Below, in pieces: positions 8,748 to 16,394 of a stretch of 35,165 bases of DNA. The DNA lies in the NCBI GenBank assembly GCA_019118325.1, contig DWZE01000132.1, forward strand, positions 1-35,165, written 5' to 3'. Below the pieces are notes generated by a model, which saw nothing but the letters and a program-made list of their open reading frames with translations, was not told the DNA's origin and did no database searches. Made by a program: the position numbers and the translations under genes. The number at the start of each line of letters is the position of its first letter. Positions within the stretch are counted from its first letter, which is position 1. This stretch comes from Candidatus Bacteroides intestinavium. Its GTDB lineage: Bacteria > Bacteroidota > Bacteroidia > Bacteroidales > Bacteroidaceae.

Positions 8748-9146
8748 TCAAGCTTCCTGCACCCGTTTCCTCAGTACTTGTACAAACTCCTCCTCCTTCA
8801 CCGGAAGCAGGGTGACGGCCTTCCCGCCCTTGCAGTGCACCAGCACGCAGTGCGACACCAGCAGACGGCCCAGCAGCGGCGACTTGACTTGCTCCACCAG
8901 CATGATGTCGGCCACGGCTATTTCCACCCTGCGGCGGAAGCGGCCACGGTCTACCAGCAGGCGGCCGTCGGCCGTCACCGTATATTGGGTGTGGATAATG
9001 CGCTCCACCACGAGCACCAGCACCACCATGCACAGCAGCGCCAACAGGGCCGACCTCACCCAAAAGGCGTGGACGAGCAGGTAAGTGAAAAGCAACAACG
9101 CCAGCACATAAGCCGGCAGGATACGGGCATGAAATACGCGGTTCAT
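8748..9146 (-). CDS. Small membrane protein with a bacterial PH-like domain
   Basis: The product is 132 residues. Two hydrophobic helices (about 11-28 and 32-49) form a hairpin with a short basic N-terminus. The remaining ~80 residues have the pattern of bacterial PH domains (YTVTADGRLLVDRGRF... VEIAVADIMLVEQVKSP...), where a strand pair is followed by an 'I-x-V-x-x-I' stretch and a LLPVKEEEFVQVLRKR helix. This is the layout of YdbS/YdbT-like and DUF304-like proteins, whose role is mostly unknown. It would sit in the inner membrane with the PH part in the cytosol. The start at 9146 is the first ATG before the hydrophobic hairpin. It is divergent from nadB. Confidence 0.75.
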   Translation of the reverse strand: MNRVFHARILPAYVLALLLFTYLLVHAFWVRSALLALLCMVVLVLVVERIIHTQYTVTADGRLLVDRGRFRRRVEIAVADIMLVEQVKSPLLGRLLVSHCVLVHCKGGKAVTLLPVKEEEFVQVLRKRVQEA

Positions 9147-9160
9147 CGTCTCTTTTTTCC

Positions 9161-9169
9161 GCGAAGGTA
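9161..9169 (-). promoter_or_regulatory. Probable -7 box of the PH-domain gene
   Basis: TACCTTCGC is one base away from TAnnTTTG. It lies only 15 bases before the ATG, so the leader would be under ten bases. It is a weaker match than the other boxes in the window. Confidence 0.4.
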
Positions 9170-9222
9170 GGCATTTCCCGCAATAATCCGCGCAAAGCGG
9201 TACAAGAAAAGCAGTTATTCCG

Positions 9223-9231
9223 TACATTTGC
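9223..9231 (+). promoter_or_regulatory. -7 box of nadB
   Basis: TACATTTGC matches TAnnTTTG plus pyrimidine exactly. The predicted start is near 9234, about 18 bases before the ATG at 9252. It supports that start over an in-frame codon at 9228 that lies inside the box. Confidence 0.7.
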
Positions 9232-9251
9232 GGCGACAACATACACAGACT

Positions 9252-10841
9252 ATGGTAAGAACATACGATTTCCTCGTCATCGGCTCGGGCATCGCCGGGA
9301 TGAGCTTCGCGCTGAAAGTGGCGCACAAAGGCACAGTGGCCCTCATCTGCAAGGCAGGCATGGAGGAGGCCAACACGTACTTCGCCCAGGGAGGCATCGC
9401 CTCGGTGACCAACCTGGCAGTGGACAACTTCGAGAAGCACATCGAAGACACCATGATTGCGGGCGACTGGATAAGCGACCGCGCCGCCGTGGAGAAGGTG
9501 GTGCGCAACGCCCCCGCCCAGATTCAGGAACTCATCAGCTGGGGCGTGAACTTCGACAAGCGGGCCGACGGCAGCTTCGACCTGCACCGCGAGGGCGGCC
9601 ACTCGGAGTTCCGCATACTGCACCACCAAGACAATACCGGCGCCGAAATCCAGACCAGCCTCATCGAGGCCGTGCGCCGCCATCCCAACATCACCGTCTT
9701 TACCAACCACTATGCCGTCGAGATTATCACCCAGCACCACCTGGGCATTATCGTGACGCGCCACACGCCCGGCATCAAGTGCTACGGCGCCTACGTGCTC
9801 AACGAGGAGACGGGCGAGGTAGACACCTTCCTCTCCAAAGTCACCGTCATGGCCACGGGCGGCTGCGAGGCGGTGTATCTGCACACCACCAACCCGCTGG
9901 TAGCCACGGGCGACGGCATCGCCATGGTCTATCGCGCCAAGGGACAGGTGAAGGACATGGAGTTCATCCAGTTCCACCCCACCGCCCTCTACCACCCCGG
10001 CGACCGGCCCTCGTTCCTCATCACCGAGGCCATGCGCGGCTACGGCGCCGTGCTCCGCACGCTCGACGGGCAGGAGTTCATGCAGAAGTACGACCCGCGC
10101 CTCTCGCTGGCCCCGCGCGACATCGTGGCCCGCGCCATCGACAACGAGATGAAGCAGCGCGGCGAGGACCACGTCTACCTGGACGTGACGCACAAGGACG
10201 CGGAGGAAACGAAACGCCACTTCCCCAACATCTACCAGAAATGCCTCTCGATAGGCATCGACATCACCAAGGACTACATCCCCGTGGCGCCCGCGGCCCA
10301 CTACCTGTGCGGCGGCATCAAGGTGGACCTGGACGGACAGAGCAGCATCCGCCGGCTGTATGCCATCGGCGAATGTTCGTGCACGGGCCTGCACGGCGGC
10401 AACCGCCTGGCCAGCAACTCGCTCATCGAGGCGGTGGTCTATGCCGACGCGGCCGCCAAGCACGCCCTGAGCGTACTGGACCGCTACGACTTCAACACCG
10501 ACATCCCGGAGTGGAACGACGAGGGCACCATCAGCAACGAGGAGCGCGTGCTCATCACGCAAAGCATGAAGGAAGTGAACCAAATCATGGAAGCGTACGT
10601 GGGCATCGTGCGCAGCAACGTCCGCCTGACCCGCGCCTGGAACCGCCTGGACATCCTCTACGAAGAAACGGAACGACTCTTCAAGCACTGCAAGGCCACG
10701 CGCGAACTGTGCGAACTGCGTAACATGATCAACGTGGGATACCTCATCACCAAACAGGCCATGGAACGCAAGGAAAGCCGGGGACTGCACTACACCATCG
10801 ACTACCCGAAGAAGCTATCGGGGGAAACGGGAAAGGAATGA
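9252..10841 (+). CDS. nadB: L-aspartate oxidase
   Basis: The product is 529 residues, the usual size. It oxidises L-aspartate to iminoaspartate with FAD, using oxygen or fumarate as acceptor, the first step of NAD synthesis. The N-terminal FAD-binding GSGIAGMSFAL is followed by YFAQGGIA, then the central QFHPTALY region of the succinate dehydrogenase/fumarate reductase flavoprotein superfamily. Later motifs are AAHYLCGGIKVD and GLHGGNRLASNSLIEAVVY, both diagnostic of NadB. The C-terminal helical part ends with a lysine-rich tail. In an anaerobe fumarate is the plausible electron acceptor. Its partner nadA lies in this window at 24049 but not in the same operon; nadC is not seen. Confidence 0.95.
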   Translation: MVRTYDFLVIGSGIAGMSFALKVAHKGTVALICKAGMEEANTYFAQGGIASVTNLAVDNFEKHIEDTMIAGDWISDRAAVEKVVRNAPAQIQELISWGVNFDKRADGSFDLHREGGHSEFRILHHQDNTGAEIQTSLIEAVRRHPNITVFTNHYAVEIITQHHLGIIVTRHTPGIKCYGAYVLNEETGEVDTFLSKVTVMATGGCEAVYLHTTNPLVATGDGIAMVYRAKGQVKDMEFIQFHPTALYHPGDRPSFLITEAMRGYGAVLRTLDGQEFMQKYDPRLSLAPRDIVARAIDNEMKQRGEDHVYLDVTHKDAEETKRHFPNIYQKCLSIGIDITKDYIPVAPAAHYLCGGIKVDLDGQSSIRRLYAIGECSCTGLHGGNRLASNSLIEAVVYADAAAKHALSVLDRYDFNTDIPEWNDEGTISNEERVLITQSMKEVNQIMEAYVGIVRSNVRLTRAWNRLDILYEETERLFKHCKATRELCELRNMINVGYLITKQAMERKESRGLHYTIDYPKKLSGETGKE

Positions 10842-11283
10842 CCTGAGGAGTCTTCACAGGCCGGGCATTCCGGATATGACTATGAAGAGAACAGGCAAGT
10901 TATTCCCGTCATCGGACCGAACAAAATGTCAGCCAAATGCCTATTCTGCTGACAACCCGGCCGGAAGAAAATCGCCAAACAGGGAGAAAAGAGGAACGGA
11001 AACTGCATATTCATGCAATATAGCAGGCCGAACCAGGCATAAAAGTGCATAGATAAACGGTTTTCAGCAGATGCCGGCACAAAGAAAAACTTCAGCGGAG
11101 CCTTGACGGGACTTACTCGCGGACTACTCCAAGCAAAAGCGCGGACTACTGCGAGCATGCTTCCCGCCGTCTTCGCCGTCGCCGCCCGACATTCGGAAGG
11201 AAAAACAGGCGGTTTCCGCTCCAGATTTTTTGTAAGGATTTCGCTATCCCGCTGGATAACTGAAAAATGAGCCATTCCCGCTC
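10842..11283. other. 442-base intergenic stretch after nadB
   Basis: No convincing gene is visible. An 11-bp direct repeat (CGCGGACTACT) occurs at 11118-11128 and 11140-11150, 22 bases apart. A 7-bp inverted repeat (TGTCAGC at 10927-10933, GCTGACA at 10948-10954) lies near the nadB end and is a weak terminator candidate. A minus-strand open frame of 131 codons (10880-11275) covers most of it, but it has no recognised domain or good start context. It may be a conserved intergenic element rather than a protein. Confidence 0.5.
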
Positions 11284-11319
11284 AAAAAAAATCTTCCGAC
11301 CCGAAGGACGGGCCGGAAG
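11284..11319 (-). terminator. Intrinsic terminator of rubrerythrin
   Basis: On the minus strand CTTCCGGCCCG (11319-11309) pairs with CGGGTCGGAAG (11303-11293), one wobble, five-base loop, followed by A and eight T residues. It lies 47 bases after the rubrerythrin stop. Confidence 0.9.
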
Positions 11320-11366
11320 AAACGATTCTCAGCGGTTGGAAAATACAAATTGTCAGCGTGCGCGGC

Positions 11367-11945
11367 TTACCAGTTTTCTTTCTTCACCTCGAAGTAAGCC
11401 TGCGGGTGGAGGCAAGCCGGGCATACCTCGGGAGCTTCCTTGCCCACGAAAATGTAACCGCAGTTGCGGCACTGCCACACGATTTCCTCATCCTTGGCGA
11501 ATACCTTACCCTGCTCGATGTTCTTCACGAAAGCCAGGTAACGCTCCTCGTGACCCTTCTCGGCGATGGCGATGTTACGGTACATCAGCGCGATTTCGGG
11601 GAAGCCTTCGGCGTCGGCCACGTCGGCAAACTTCGGATAGTCGGCTGTCCACTCCTCGTTCTCGCCGGCAGCGGCGGCCTTGAGGTTCTCCAGCGTGTTG
11701 CCGATGACTCCGGCGGGATAGCTGGCGGTGATTTCCACCATGCCGCCCTCCAGCCACTTGAACATGCGCTTGGCGTGCTCCTTCTCCTGCTCGGCCGTCT
11801 CCAGGAAGATGGCGGCTATCTGTTCGTAACCTTCCTTCTTGGCCGCGCTGGCAAAGTAGGTATAACGCATGCGAGCCTGCGACTCACCGGCGAAGGATGT
11901 CAACAAGTTCTTCTCGGTCTGTGTTCCTTTGATGCTTTTTCCCAT
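11367..11945 (-). CDS. rbr: Rubrerythrin
   Basis: The product is 192 residues, the standard length. The N-terminal four-helix bundle carries the diiron ligands, seen as Glu21 in SFAGESQARMRY and Glu54-x-x-His57 in ETAEQEKEH, with a second such pair later (EIALMYRNIAIAEKGHEERY). The C-terminal rubredoxin-like iron site has Cys159, Cys162, Cys175 and Cys178 (CRNCG and CPAC). It reduces hydrogen peroxide in the cytosol of anaerobes, with electrons from rubredoxin/NADH systems. It is transcribed alone: own promoter with a palindrome upstream and a strong terminator. This fits a stress-induced single gene. Confidence 0.95.
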   Translation of the reverse strand: MGKSIKGTQTEKNLLTSFAGESQARMRYTYFASAAKKEGYEQIAAIFLETAEQEKEHAKRMFKWLEGGMVEITASYPAGVIGNTLENLKAAAAGENEEWTADYPKFADVADAEGFPEIALMYRNIAIAEKGHEERYLAFVKNIEQGKVFAKDEEIVWQCRNCGYIFVGKEAPEVCPACLHPQAYFEVKKENW

Positions 11946-12000
11946 AATCTTTGTTATTAAATTGAGTAAATACTACTTGGATACATTATCTCTTTCTCCG

Positions 12001-12030
12001 ACAAATATACGCATAAATTCCGGTTTATGC
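12001..12030 (-). promoter_or_regulatory. Rubrerythrin promoter with an adjacent palindrome
   Basis: The minus strand has TATATTTGT at 12009-12001, an exact -7 box. Immediately upstream is a 20-base inverted repeat, GCATAAA at 12011-12017 and TTTATGC at 12024-12030, that occupies the space between the -33 and -7 positions. This is a plausible operator for a redox regulator, but no regulator can be named. The leader is about 50 bases. Confidence 0.6.
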
Positions 12031-12035
12031 TACGC

Positions 12036-12067
12036 GCGGGGTGAATTTGTGCATGTTAGTCATGGCA
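12036..12067 (-). repeat. 32-bp conserved non-coding motif, copy 1
   Basis: This 32-base segment matches 30441-30472 at 29 positions (core TGAATTTGTGCAT on the plus strand). It lies 26 bases upstream of the rubrerythrin -7 box and 15 bases after the stop of the outer-membrane protein gene. The other copy has the same orientation and a similar distance from a minus-strand -7 box. Confidence 0.65.
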
Positions 12068-12082
12068 ACCTTCTCCGGAACC

Positions 12083-12610
12083 TCAGAACATGAATTGCAA
12101 TCCCAGCTGAGCGCGATACACGTTCGCATCCAAGGCGAAGCCGGAGTGCTTTCCCAACCAAGCGCCATACTTATCCCCGTCATTGCTCCAGCCAAGGAAG
12201 AGGTATTGGGCTATCACGCGCAGGTGGGGACAGACCTTATAGGAGGCACCCAGGCTGAAACCGGCTTCCTGGTATGTACTCTGTCCTCCATCCACGTCCC
12301 GGATGGCAAAGTTCAATTTGCCCTCGACAAACATGCGGAAAGCCGAACCGGTCAGGAAACTGAAGCGGACAAAGGGTGTATAGTGCTTGTAGTCGAAATC
12401 AGCCGTTTCAAACCCCATCTTGAAACCCAGCGCCCAGCGGTCGTTGAACTGATAGCCCACTGCCGGAGTCAAGATTGCATAATTTTCAGTATGCTCACTG
12501 GCTAGGGCGGCGACTCCTTCCACGAATATCCCTCGTTCTTCCTGTGCCTTGAGGGAAATGACGGACAAGAGAGCCAAGGCGAGAACTCCCAAAAACTTTC
12601 TGAACTGCAT
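12083..12610 (-). CDS. Small outer-membrane beta-barrel protein
   Basis: The product is 175 residues with a signal peptide (residues 1-22, ALALLSVISLKAQ). The mature part alternates hydrophobic and polar residues in short strands: NYAILTPAVGYQF, WALGFKMGFET, YTPFVRFSFL, RMFVEGKLNFAI, AGFSLGASYKV, LRVIAQYLFLGW. It ends in YRAQLGLQFMF, with the terminal phenylalanine used by the outer-membrane assembly machinery. This is the eight-strand OmpW/OmpX-like layout common in Bacteroides. The function is unknown; such proteins are often structural or small porins. Rubrerythrin follows on the same strand but has its own promoter in between. Confidence 0.8.
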   Translation of the reverse strand: MQFRKFLGVLALALLSVISLKAQEERGIFVEGVAALASEHTENYAILTPAVGYQFNDRWALGFKMGFETADFDYKHYTPFVRFSFLTGSAFRMFVEGKLNFAIRDVDGGQSTYQEAGFSLGASYKVCPHLRVIAQYLFLGWSNDGDKYGAWLGKHSGFALDANVYRAQLGLQFMF

Positions 12611-12779
12611 AAATTTACTATGTATTAAAGGGTTAATGAATTTCTGTGGATTGATCCATATTACAAATAATTAAAGGTTCGTTTGCTTTAAAAACACACG
12701 AAGGGCATAAATGTTCAGCGACACGCAAAAATTGTGCAGAAATTGCCCTGTTCTTATATTTCCTTTGCAGAATTTTACC

Positions 12780-12788
12780 TAATTTTGC
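12780..12788 (+). promoter_or_regulatory. -7 box of the SulP gene
   Basis: TAATTTTGC matches TAnnTTTG plus pyrimidine. It gives a leader of about 38 bases. A TTTG at 12764-12767 is only 12 bases upstream, too close for a good -33 element. The rest of the gap 12611-12779 shows nothing definite. Confidence 0.6.
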
Positions 12789-12829
12789 GGCTTCTTTCCC
12801 ATCAGGATAACAAACTAAACAGGTAAGCA

Positions 12830-14512
12830 ATGAAAGCGTTTGAATTCAGACCCAAGCTGTTCGACACACTGAAGAGCTACAACAAGCAACAATTCTCCGC
12901 CGACCTCATGGCGGGCATCATCGTGGGCATCGTAGCCCTGCCGCTGGCCATCGCCTTCGGCATCGCGTCGGGCGTTTCGCCCGAAAAAGGCATCGTGACG
13001 GCCATCATCGCCGGTTTCCTCGTCTCGCTGCTGGGAGGCAGCCGGGTGCAGATAGGCGGACCGACGGGCGCGTTCATCGTCATCGTCTACGGCGTCATCC
13101 AGCAATATGGCGAAGCGGGCCTCATCGCCGCCACGCTGATGGCGGGCGTCATCCTCGTCCTGCTGGGCGCGTTCAAGCTGGGCGCCGTCATCAAATTCAT
13201 TCCCTACCCCATCATCGTGGGCTTTACGAGCGGCATCGCCGTCACCATCTTCACCACGCAGGTGGCAGACATCTTCGGGCTGAAGTTCGGAGGCGAGACG
13301 GTGCCGGGCGACTTCATCGGCAAATGGATGCTCTACTTCCGCCACTTCGACACGGTGGACTGGTGGAACACGGCAGTCAGCCTGGCCAGCATCGCCATCA
13401 TCGCCCTGACACCCCGGTTCTCCAAGAAGATTCCCGGCTCGCTGGTGGCCATTATCCTTGTCACCGTGGCCGTATGGCTGATGAAGACCTACGGCGGCAT
13501 CACAGGCATCGACACCATCGGCGACCGCTTCAGCATCCGCGCCGAACTGCCCGGTGCGGCCATTCCCGCCCTGGACTGGGAGGCGGTGAAGAACCTCTTC
13601 CCCGTGGCGCTGACCATCGCCGTGCTGGGCGCCATCGAGTCGCTGCTCTCGGCCACTGTGGCCGACGGCGTGACGGGCGACCGGCATGACTCGAACACCG
13701 AACTCATGGCCCAAGGCGTGGCCAACATGGTGACACCCCTCTTCGGCGGCATACCGGCCACGGGAGCCATCGCCCGCACCATGGCCAACATCAACAACGG
13801 CGGACGCACGCCCGTGGCGGGCATCATCCATGCCGTCGTACTGCTGCTCATCCTGCTGCTGCTCATGCCGCTGGCCAAGTATATTCCCATGGGTTGCCTG
13901 GCCGGCGTACTGGCCGTGGTGGCCTACAACATGAGCGGCTGGCGCACGTTCAAGGCACTGCTGCGCAATCCCAAGGCAGATGTCACCGTGCTGTTCATCA
14001 CCTTCTTCCTGACCGTGGTGTTCGACCTGACCGTGGCCATCGAAGCCGGGCTGGTCATCGCCTGCGTGCTCTTCATGCACCGCGTGATGGAGACGACGGA
14101 AATCTCCGTGGTCAAAGACGAAATTGACCCCAACAAGGACACCGGCGCCGACACGCACGAAGAGCATATCGTCATCCCCGACGGCGTGGAGGTGTATGAA
14201 ATCAACGGACCCTACTTCTTCGGCATCGCCACCAAGTTCGAGGAAATCATGGCCCGCCTGGGCGACCGCCCCAAGGTGCGTATCATCCGGATGCGCAAGG
14301 TGCCCTTCATCGACTCGACGGGCATCCACAACCTGGAAAACCTCTGCCTGATGTCGCAGAAGGAAAAGATCACAATCGTACTTTCCGGCGTGAACGAAAA
14401 GGTACACCAGGCGCTGCAGAAATCCGGATTCTACGAACTGCTGGGCGAGGAAAACATCTGCCCCAATATCAACGTGGCACTGGAAAGGGCCACCCAACTG
14501 CTGGGCCGATAA
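12830..14512 (+). CDS. SulP family anion transporter with STAS domain
   Basis: The product is 560 residues. About eleven to fourteen hydrophobic segments cover residues 25-420, starting with the SulP signature region (ADLMAGIIVGIVALPLAIAFGIASG) and followed by IGGPTGAFIVIVYG. The cytosolic C-terminus (about 445-555) is a STAS domain with VYEINGPYFFGIA and the loop PFIDSTGIHNLENL, where the serine of DSTG is the usual regulatory position. SulP proteins move sulfate, bicarbonate, dicarboxylates or other anions across the inner membrane. No sulfur or carbonic-anhydrase gene is adjacent, so the substrate is open. It has its own promoter. Confidence 0.93.
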   Translation: MKAFEFRPKLFDTLKSYNKQQFSADLMAGIIVGIVALPLAIAFGIASGVSPEKGIVTAIIAGFLVSLLGGSRVQIGGPTGAFIVIVYGVIQQYGEAGLIAATLMAGVILVLLGAFKLGAVIKFIPYPIIVGFTSGIAVTIFTTQVADIFGLKFGGETVPGDFIGKWMLYFRHFDTVDWWNTAVSLASIAIIALTPRFSKKIPGSLVAIILVTVAVWLMKTYGGITGIDTIGDRFSIRAELPGAAIPALDWEAVKNLFPVALTIAVLGAIESLLSATVADGVTGDRHDSNTELMAQGVANMVTPLFGGIPATGAIARTMANINNGGRTPVAGIIHAVVLLLILLLLMPLAKYIPMGCLAGVLAVVAYNMSGWRTFKALLRNPKADVTVLFITFFLTVVFDLTVAIEAGLVIACVLFMHRVMETTEISVVKDEIDPNKDTGADTHEEHIVIPDGVEVYEINGPYFFGIATKFEEIMARLGDRPKVRIIRMRKVPFIDSTGIHNLENLCLMSQKEKITIVLSGVNEKVHQALQKSGFYELLGEENICPNINVALERATQLLGR

Positions 14513-14579
14513 AATTTCAGCAGCGGAGTAGTCGGATTCCACGGATTTATTCATAACTTGCGTGCCAAAACACAACATC

Positions 14580-15491
14580 ATGGCAAGAAGAAGGAAAAAG
14601 AAACAGAAAAGCATCAAAGGGCTGGTCTACACACTGGTCCTGATTGTCGCTGTCTGCCTGGGTTACGAACCCTTGACACGCGCCTTACACGTAGATGCCT
14701 CCAAAGGGCTGCCTGCCATCCTCGCGGAAGTGCAGAAACGATTGCCGGAAACTCCCCAGGAGTCCACCACGACCTTGGGCGTTCCTCTGACCGACAAGTC
14801 GTTGCTGCCTGCCTCCTTGAAAGACAGGCCCGAAAAAATCCTGGTCCGACGCGGCTATACCGTCTCCTACAACCTGAAGCATAACCTGCCCAACTGGGTG
14901 GCCTGGGAACTGACGCCCGACAAGCTCATTGAGCGTGAAAGCCGCTCGGACAAGTTCCTGCCCGATCCCGACCTGCCCAACGACGTGGCCGTCACCACCG
15001 ATGACTACAAACGCTCGGGCTGGGACCGCGGACACATGTGCCCCGCAGGAGACAACCGCTGGCATTGGCGGGCCATGCAGGAGAGTTTCTACATGACCAA
15101 TATCTGCCCGCAACACCACAACCTGAACCGGGGCGACTGGAAAGAACTGGAAGAGGCGTGCAGAGACTGGGCACAACAAGAAGGAAGGATATTCATCGTC
15201 TGCGGCCCCATCCTCTACCGGCAGCAACACAAGACCATCGGCCACGAACATCGCATCACCGTGCCCGAAGCCTTCTTCAAGGTCATTCTTTGCCCCGACA
15301 GCAACCCGCCTCGCGCCATCGGCTTCATCTACAAGAACACATCGGGCAACCATCCGCTGGACAGCTATGTCAACTCTGTGGACCAGGTGGAGCGCATCAC
15401 GGGCATCGACTTCTTCCCTGCCCTACCGGATGAGGTGGAGGACAAGGTAGAAGCGGGGTATGACTTGAGCCGGTGGAAAATCAGCGATTAG
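14580..15491 (+). CDS. Exported DNA/RNA non-specific endonuclease (DRGH/NUC1 family)
   Basis: The product is 303 residues from the ATG at 14580. An in-frame GTG at 14562 is possible but adds only six residues. A basic N-terminus (MARRRKKKQK) precedes one hydrophobic helix (residues 14-27), so the protein is membrane-anchored or exported. The catalytic motif DRGHMCPAGDNRW has the general-base His152, and the metal-ligand region NICPQHHNLNRGDW follows about 25 residues on. This is the beta-beta-alpha metal fold of Serratia nuclease and EndoG. It would degrade DNA and RNA outside the cytosol, for nutrition or against incoming DNA. No immunity-protein gene is adjacent, which argues against a toxin. 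It lies 67 bases after the SulP gene. Confidence 0.9.
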   Translation: MARRRKKKQKSIKGLVYTLVLIVAVCLGYEPLTRALHVDASKGLPAILAEVQKRLPETPQESTTTLGVPLTDKSLLPASLKDRPEKILVRRGYTVSYNLKHNLPNWVAWELTPDKLIERESRSDKFLPDPDLPNDVAVTTDDYKRSGWDRGHMCPAGDNRWHWRAMQESFYMTNICPQHHNLNRGDWKELEEACRDWAQQEGRIFIVCGPILYRQQHKTIGHEHRITVPEAFFKVILCPDSNPPRAIGFIYKNTSGNHPLDSYVNSVDQVERITGIDFFPALPDEVEDKVEAGYDLSRWKISD

Positions 15492-15496
15492 CGATT

Positions 15497-15541
15497 AGTG
15501 ATTAGCGATTAGTACTCACGATATACTAAACACTAAACACT
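15497..15541. terminator. Imperfect 18-bp hairpin of GATTAG/CACTAA units between convergent genes
   Basis: AGTGATTAGCGATTAGTA at 15497-15514 pairs with 15524-15541 at 15 of 18 positions, with a nine-base loop. Repeats of GATTAG precede it and repeats of CACTAAA follow to 15556. It begins just after the nuclease stop and ends before the stop of the opposing radical SAM gene, so it probably works for both strands. It has the same construction as the hairpin at 2132-2211. Confidence 0.6.
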
Positions 15542-15554
15542 CACCACTAAACAC

Positions 15555-16328
15555 TCAATAAGAGACGCTCACCTCGATGCCTGCCTCACGCACCAACGTA
15601 CCGATACGGTCCAACTCTTCGTGCGTGGCCTTGCGCAGGTCGTGGTCGGGCGTCTCGCGGTCGATGGTGTAAATCATCACCTGGCGGGGAGCAATCTCTT
15701 TCACCCGTTCCAGCCAAGGCAGGACGAAGCGGTCGGAGGTATTGTCCATATCACATCCCAGATAGCCTCCCTTCAGAAACATGGTCTGAATGATACAACG
15801 GCCTTGGAAAGCCTTCATCCCTTCGATAATGCTCTCCACGGAATAACGGCCCGTGGGACGATCCAAGGCACGGATATAGTCCTCGTCCACGGTGTCCAGC
15901 TTCAGGATATTATTATCCACCCGGAGGAGCGCGTCGAACACGGCAGGTTTGTGGATGAAGGTGGAATTGCTGAGCACGCTCACTTTGGCATTCGGGAAGT
16001 ATCGGTCGCGCAAGGCCAACGTATCGTCTATGATTTCAGGAAAATGCGGATGGGCTGTCGGCTCGCCATTGCCGGCAAAGGTCAGCACATCGGGAGCGGG
16101 TCCGTTCTGCTTCATGTCCAGCAGGCGGGCTTCGAGAGCGGTACGTATTTCCTCACGGGTGGGACGCGGCAACTTGGGACGGAAATCCTCGTTGAAACCA
16201 CATTCACAGTAAATGCAATTGAACGTACAGAGCTTGCCGTCGGCAGGCATCAGGTTGATTCCCAACGAAACGCCCAGGCGGCGGGAATGCACAGGTCCGA
16301 AGATAGGGGAAGGATAGATGATGGTCAT
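15555..16328 (-). CDS. Radical SAM protein (COG0731-like)
   Basis: The product is 257 residues. The [4Fe-4S]/SAM motif is CTFNCIYC with Cys34, Cys38 and Cys41, preceded by the family-typical PIFGPVHSRRLGVSLGINL. TFAGNGEPTAHPHF is the GGE-like block that binds the SAM amino group, and later ISNST/KLDTVD and LKGGYLGCDMDN segments complete the barrel. It resembles the small radical SAM proteins grouped with wyosine-synthase relatives (COG0731). The reaction in bacteria is not established. It has its own promoter and a shared hairpin after its stop. No substrate-giving neighbour is present. Confidence 0.88.
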   Translation of the reverse strand: MTIIYPSPIFGPVHSRRLGVSLGINLMPADGKLCTFNCIYCECGFNEDFRPKLPRPTREEIRTALEARLLDMKQNGPAPDVLTFAGNGEPTAHPHFPEIIDDTLALRDRYFPNAKVSVLSNSTFIHKPAVFDALLRVDNNILKLDTVDEDYIRALDRPTGRYSVESIIEGMKAFQGRCIIQTMFLKGGYLGCDMDNTSDRFVLPWLERVKEIAPRQVMIYTIDRETPDHDLRKATHEELDRIGTLVREAGIEVSVSY

Positions 16329-16352
16329 AATTACACGATTTGTTTTCTAAGG

Positions 16353-16361
16353 GCAAATGTA
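16353..16361 (-). promoter_or_regulatory. -7 box of the radical SAM gene
   Basis: The minus strand reads TACATTTGC, an exact match. The leader is about 22 bases to the ATG at 16328. The box lies 33 bases after the stop of the upstream barrel gene, showing that the two genes are transcribed separately. Confidence 0.65.
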
Positions 16362-16394
16362 GGAGTTTTCCTTTTCACGAGCAACATTTCCGCC

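Noticed and set aside
10880..11275. 131-codon minus-strand open frame after nadB
   Set aside because: No recognised domain, no promoter box, and composition unlike the neighbouring genes. Left as an intergenic observation only.
14562..14579. GTG start for the nuclease
   Set aside because: The ATG at 14580 begins the basic N-terminus of the membrane anchor; the six extra residues add nothing recognisable.
12815..14617. 600-codon minus-strand open frame opposite the SulP gene, and similar long antisense frames at 631-2040, 6572-8653 and 27073-29649
   Set aside because: All are mirror frames of GC3-rich genes with clear families on the other strand; their translations are His/Gly/Val-rich with no domain.
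14580..15491. Nuclease as a toxin with an immunity partner
   Set aside because: It has an ordinary membrane anchor, no delivery domain and no small gene following on the same strand; the next gene is convergent.
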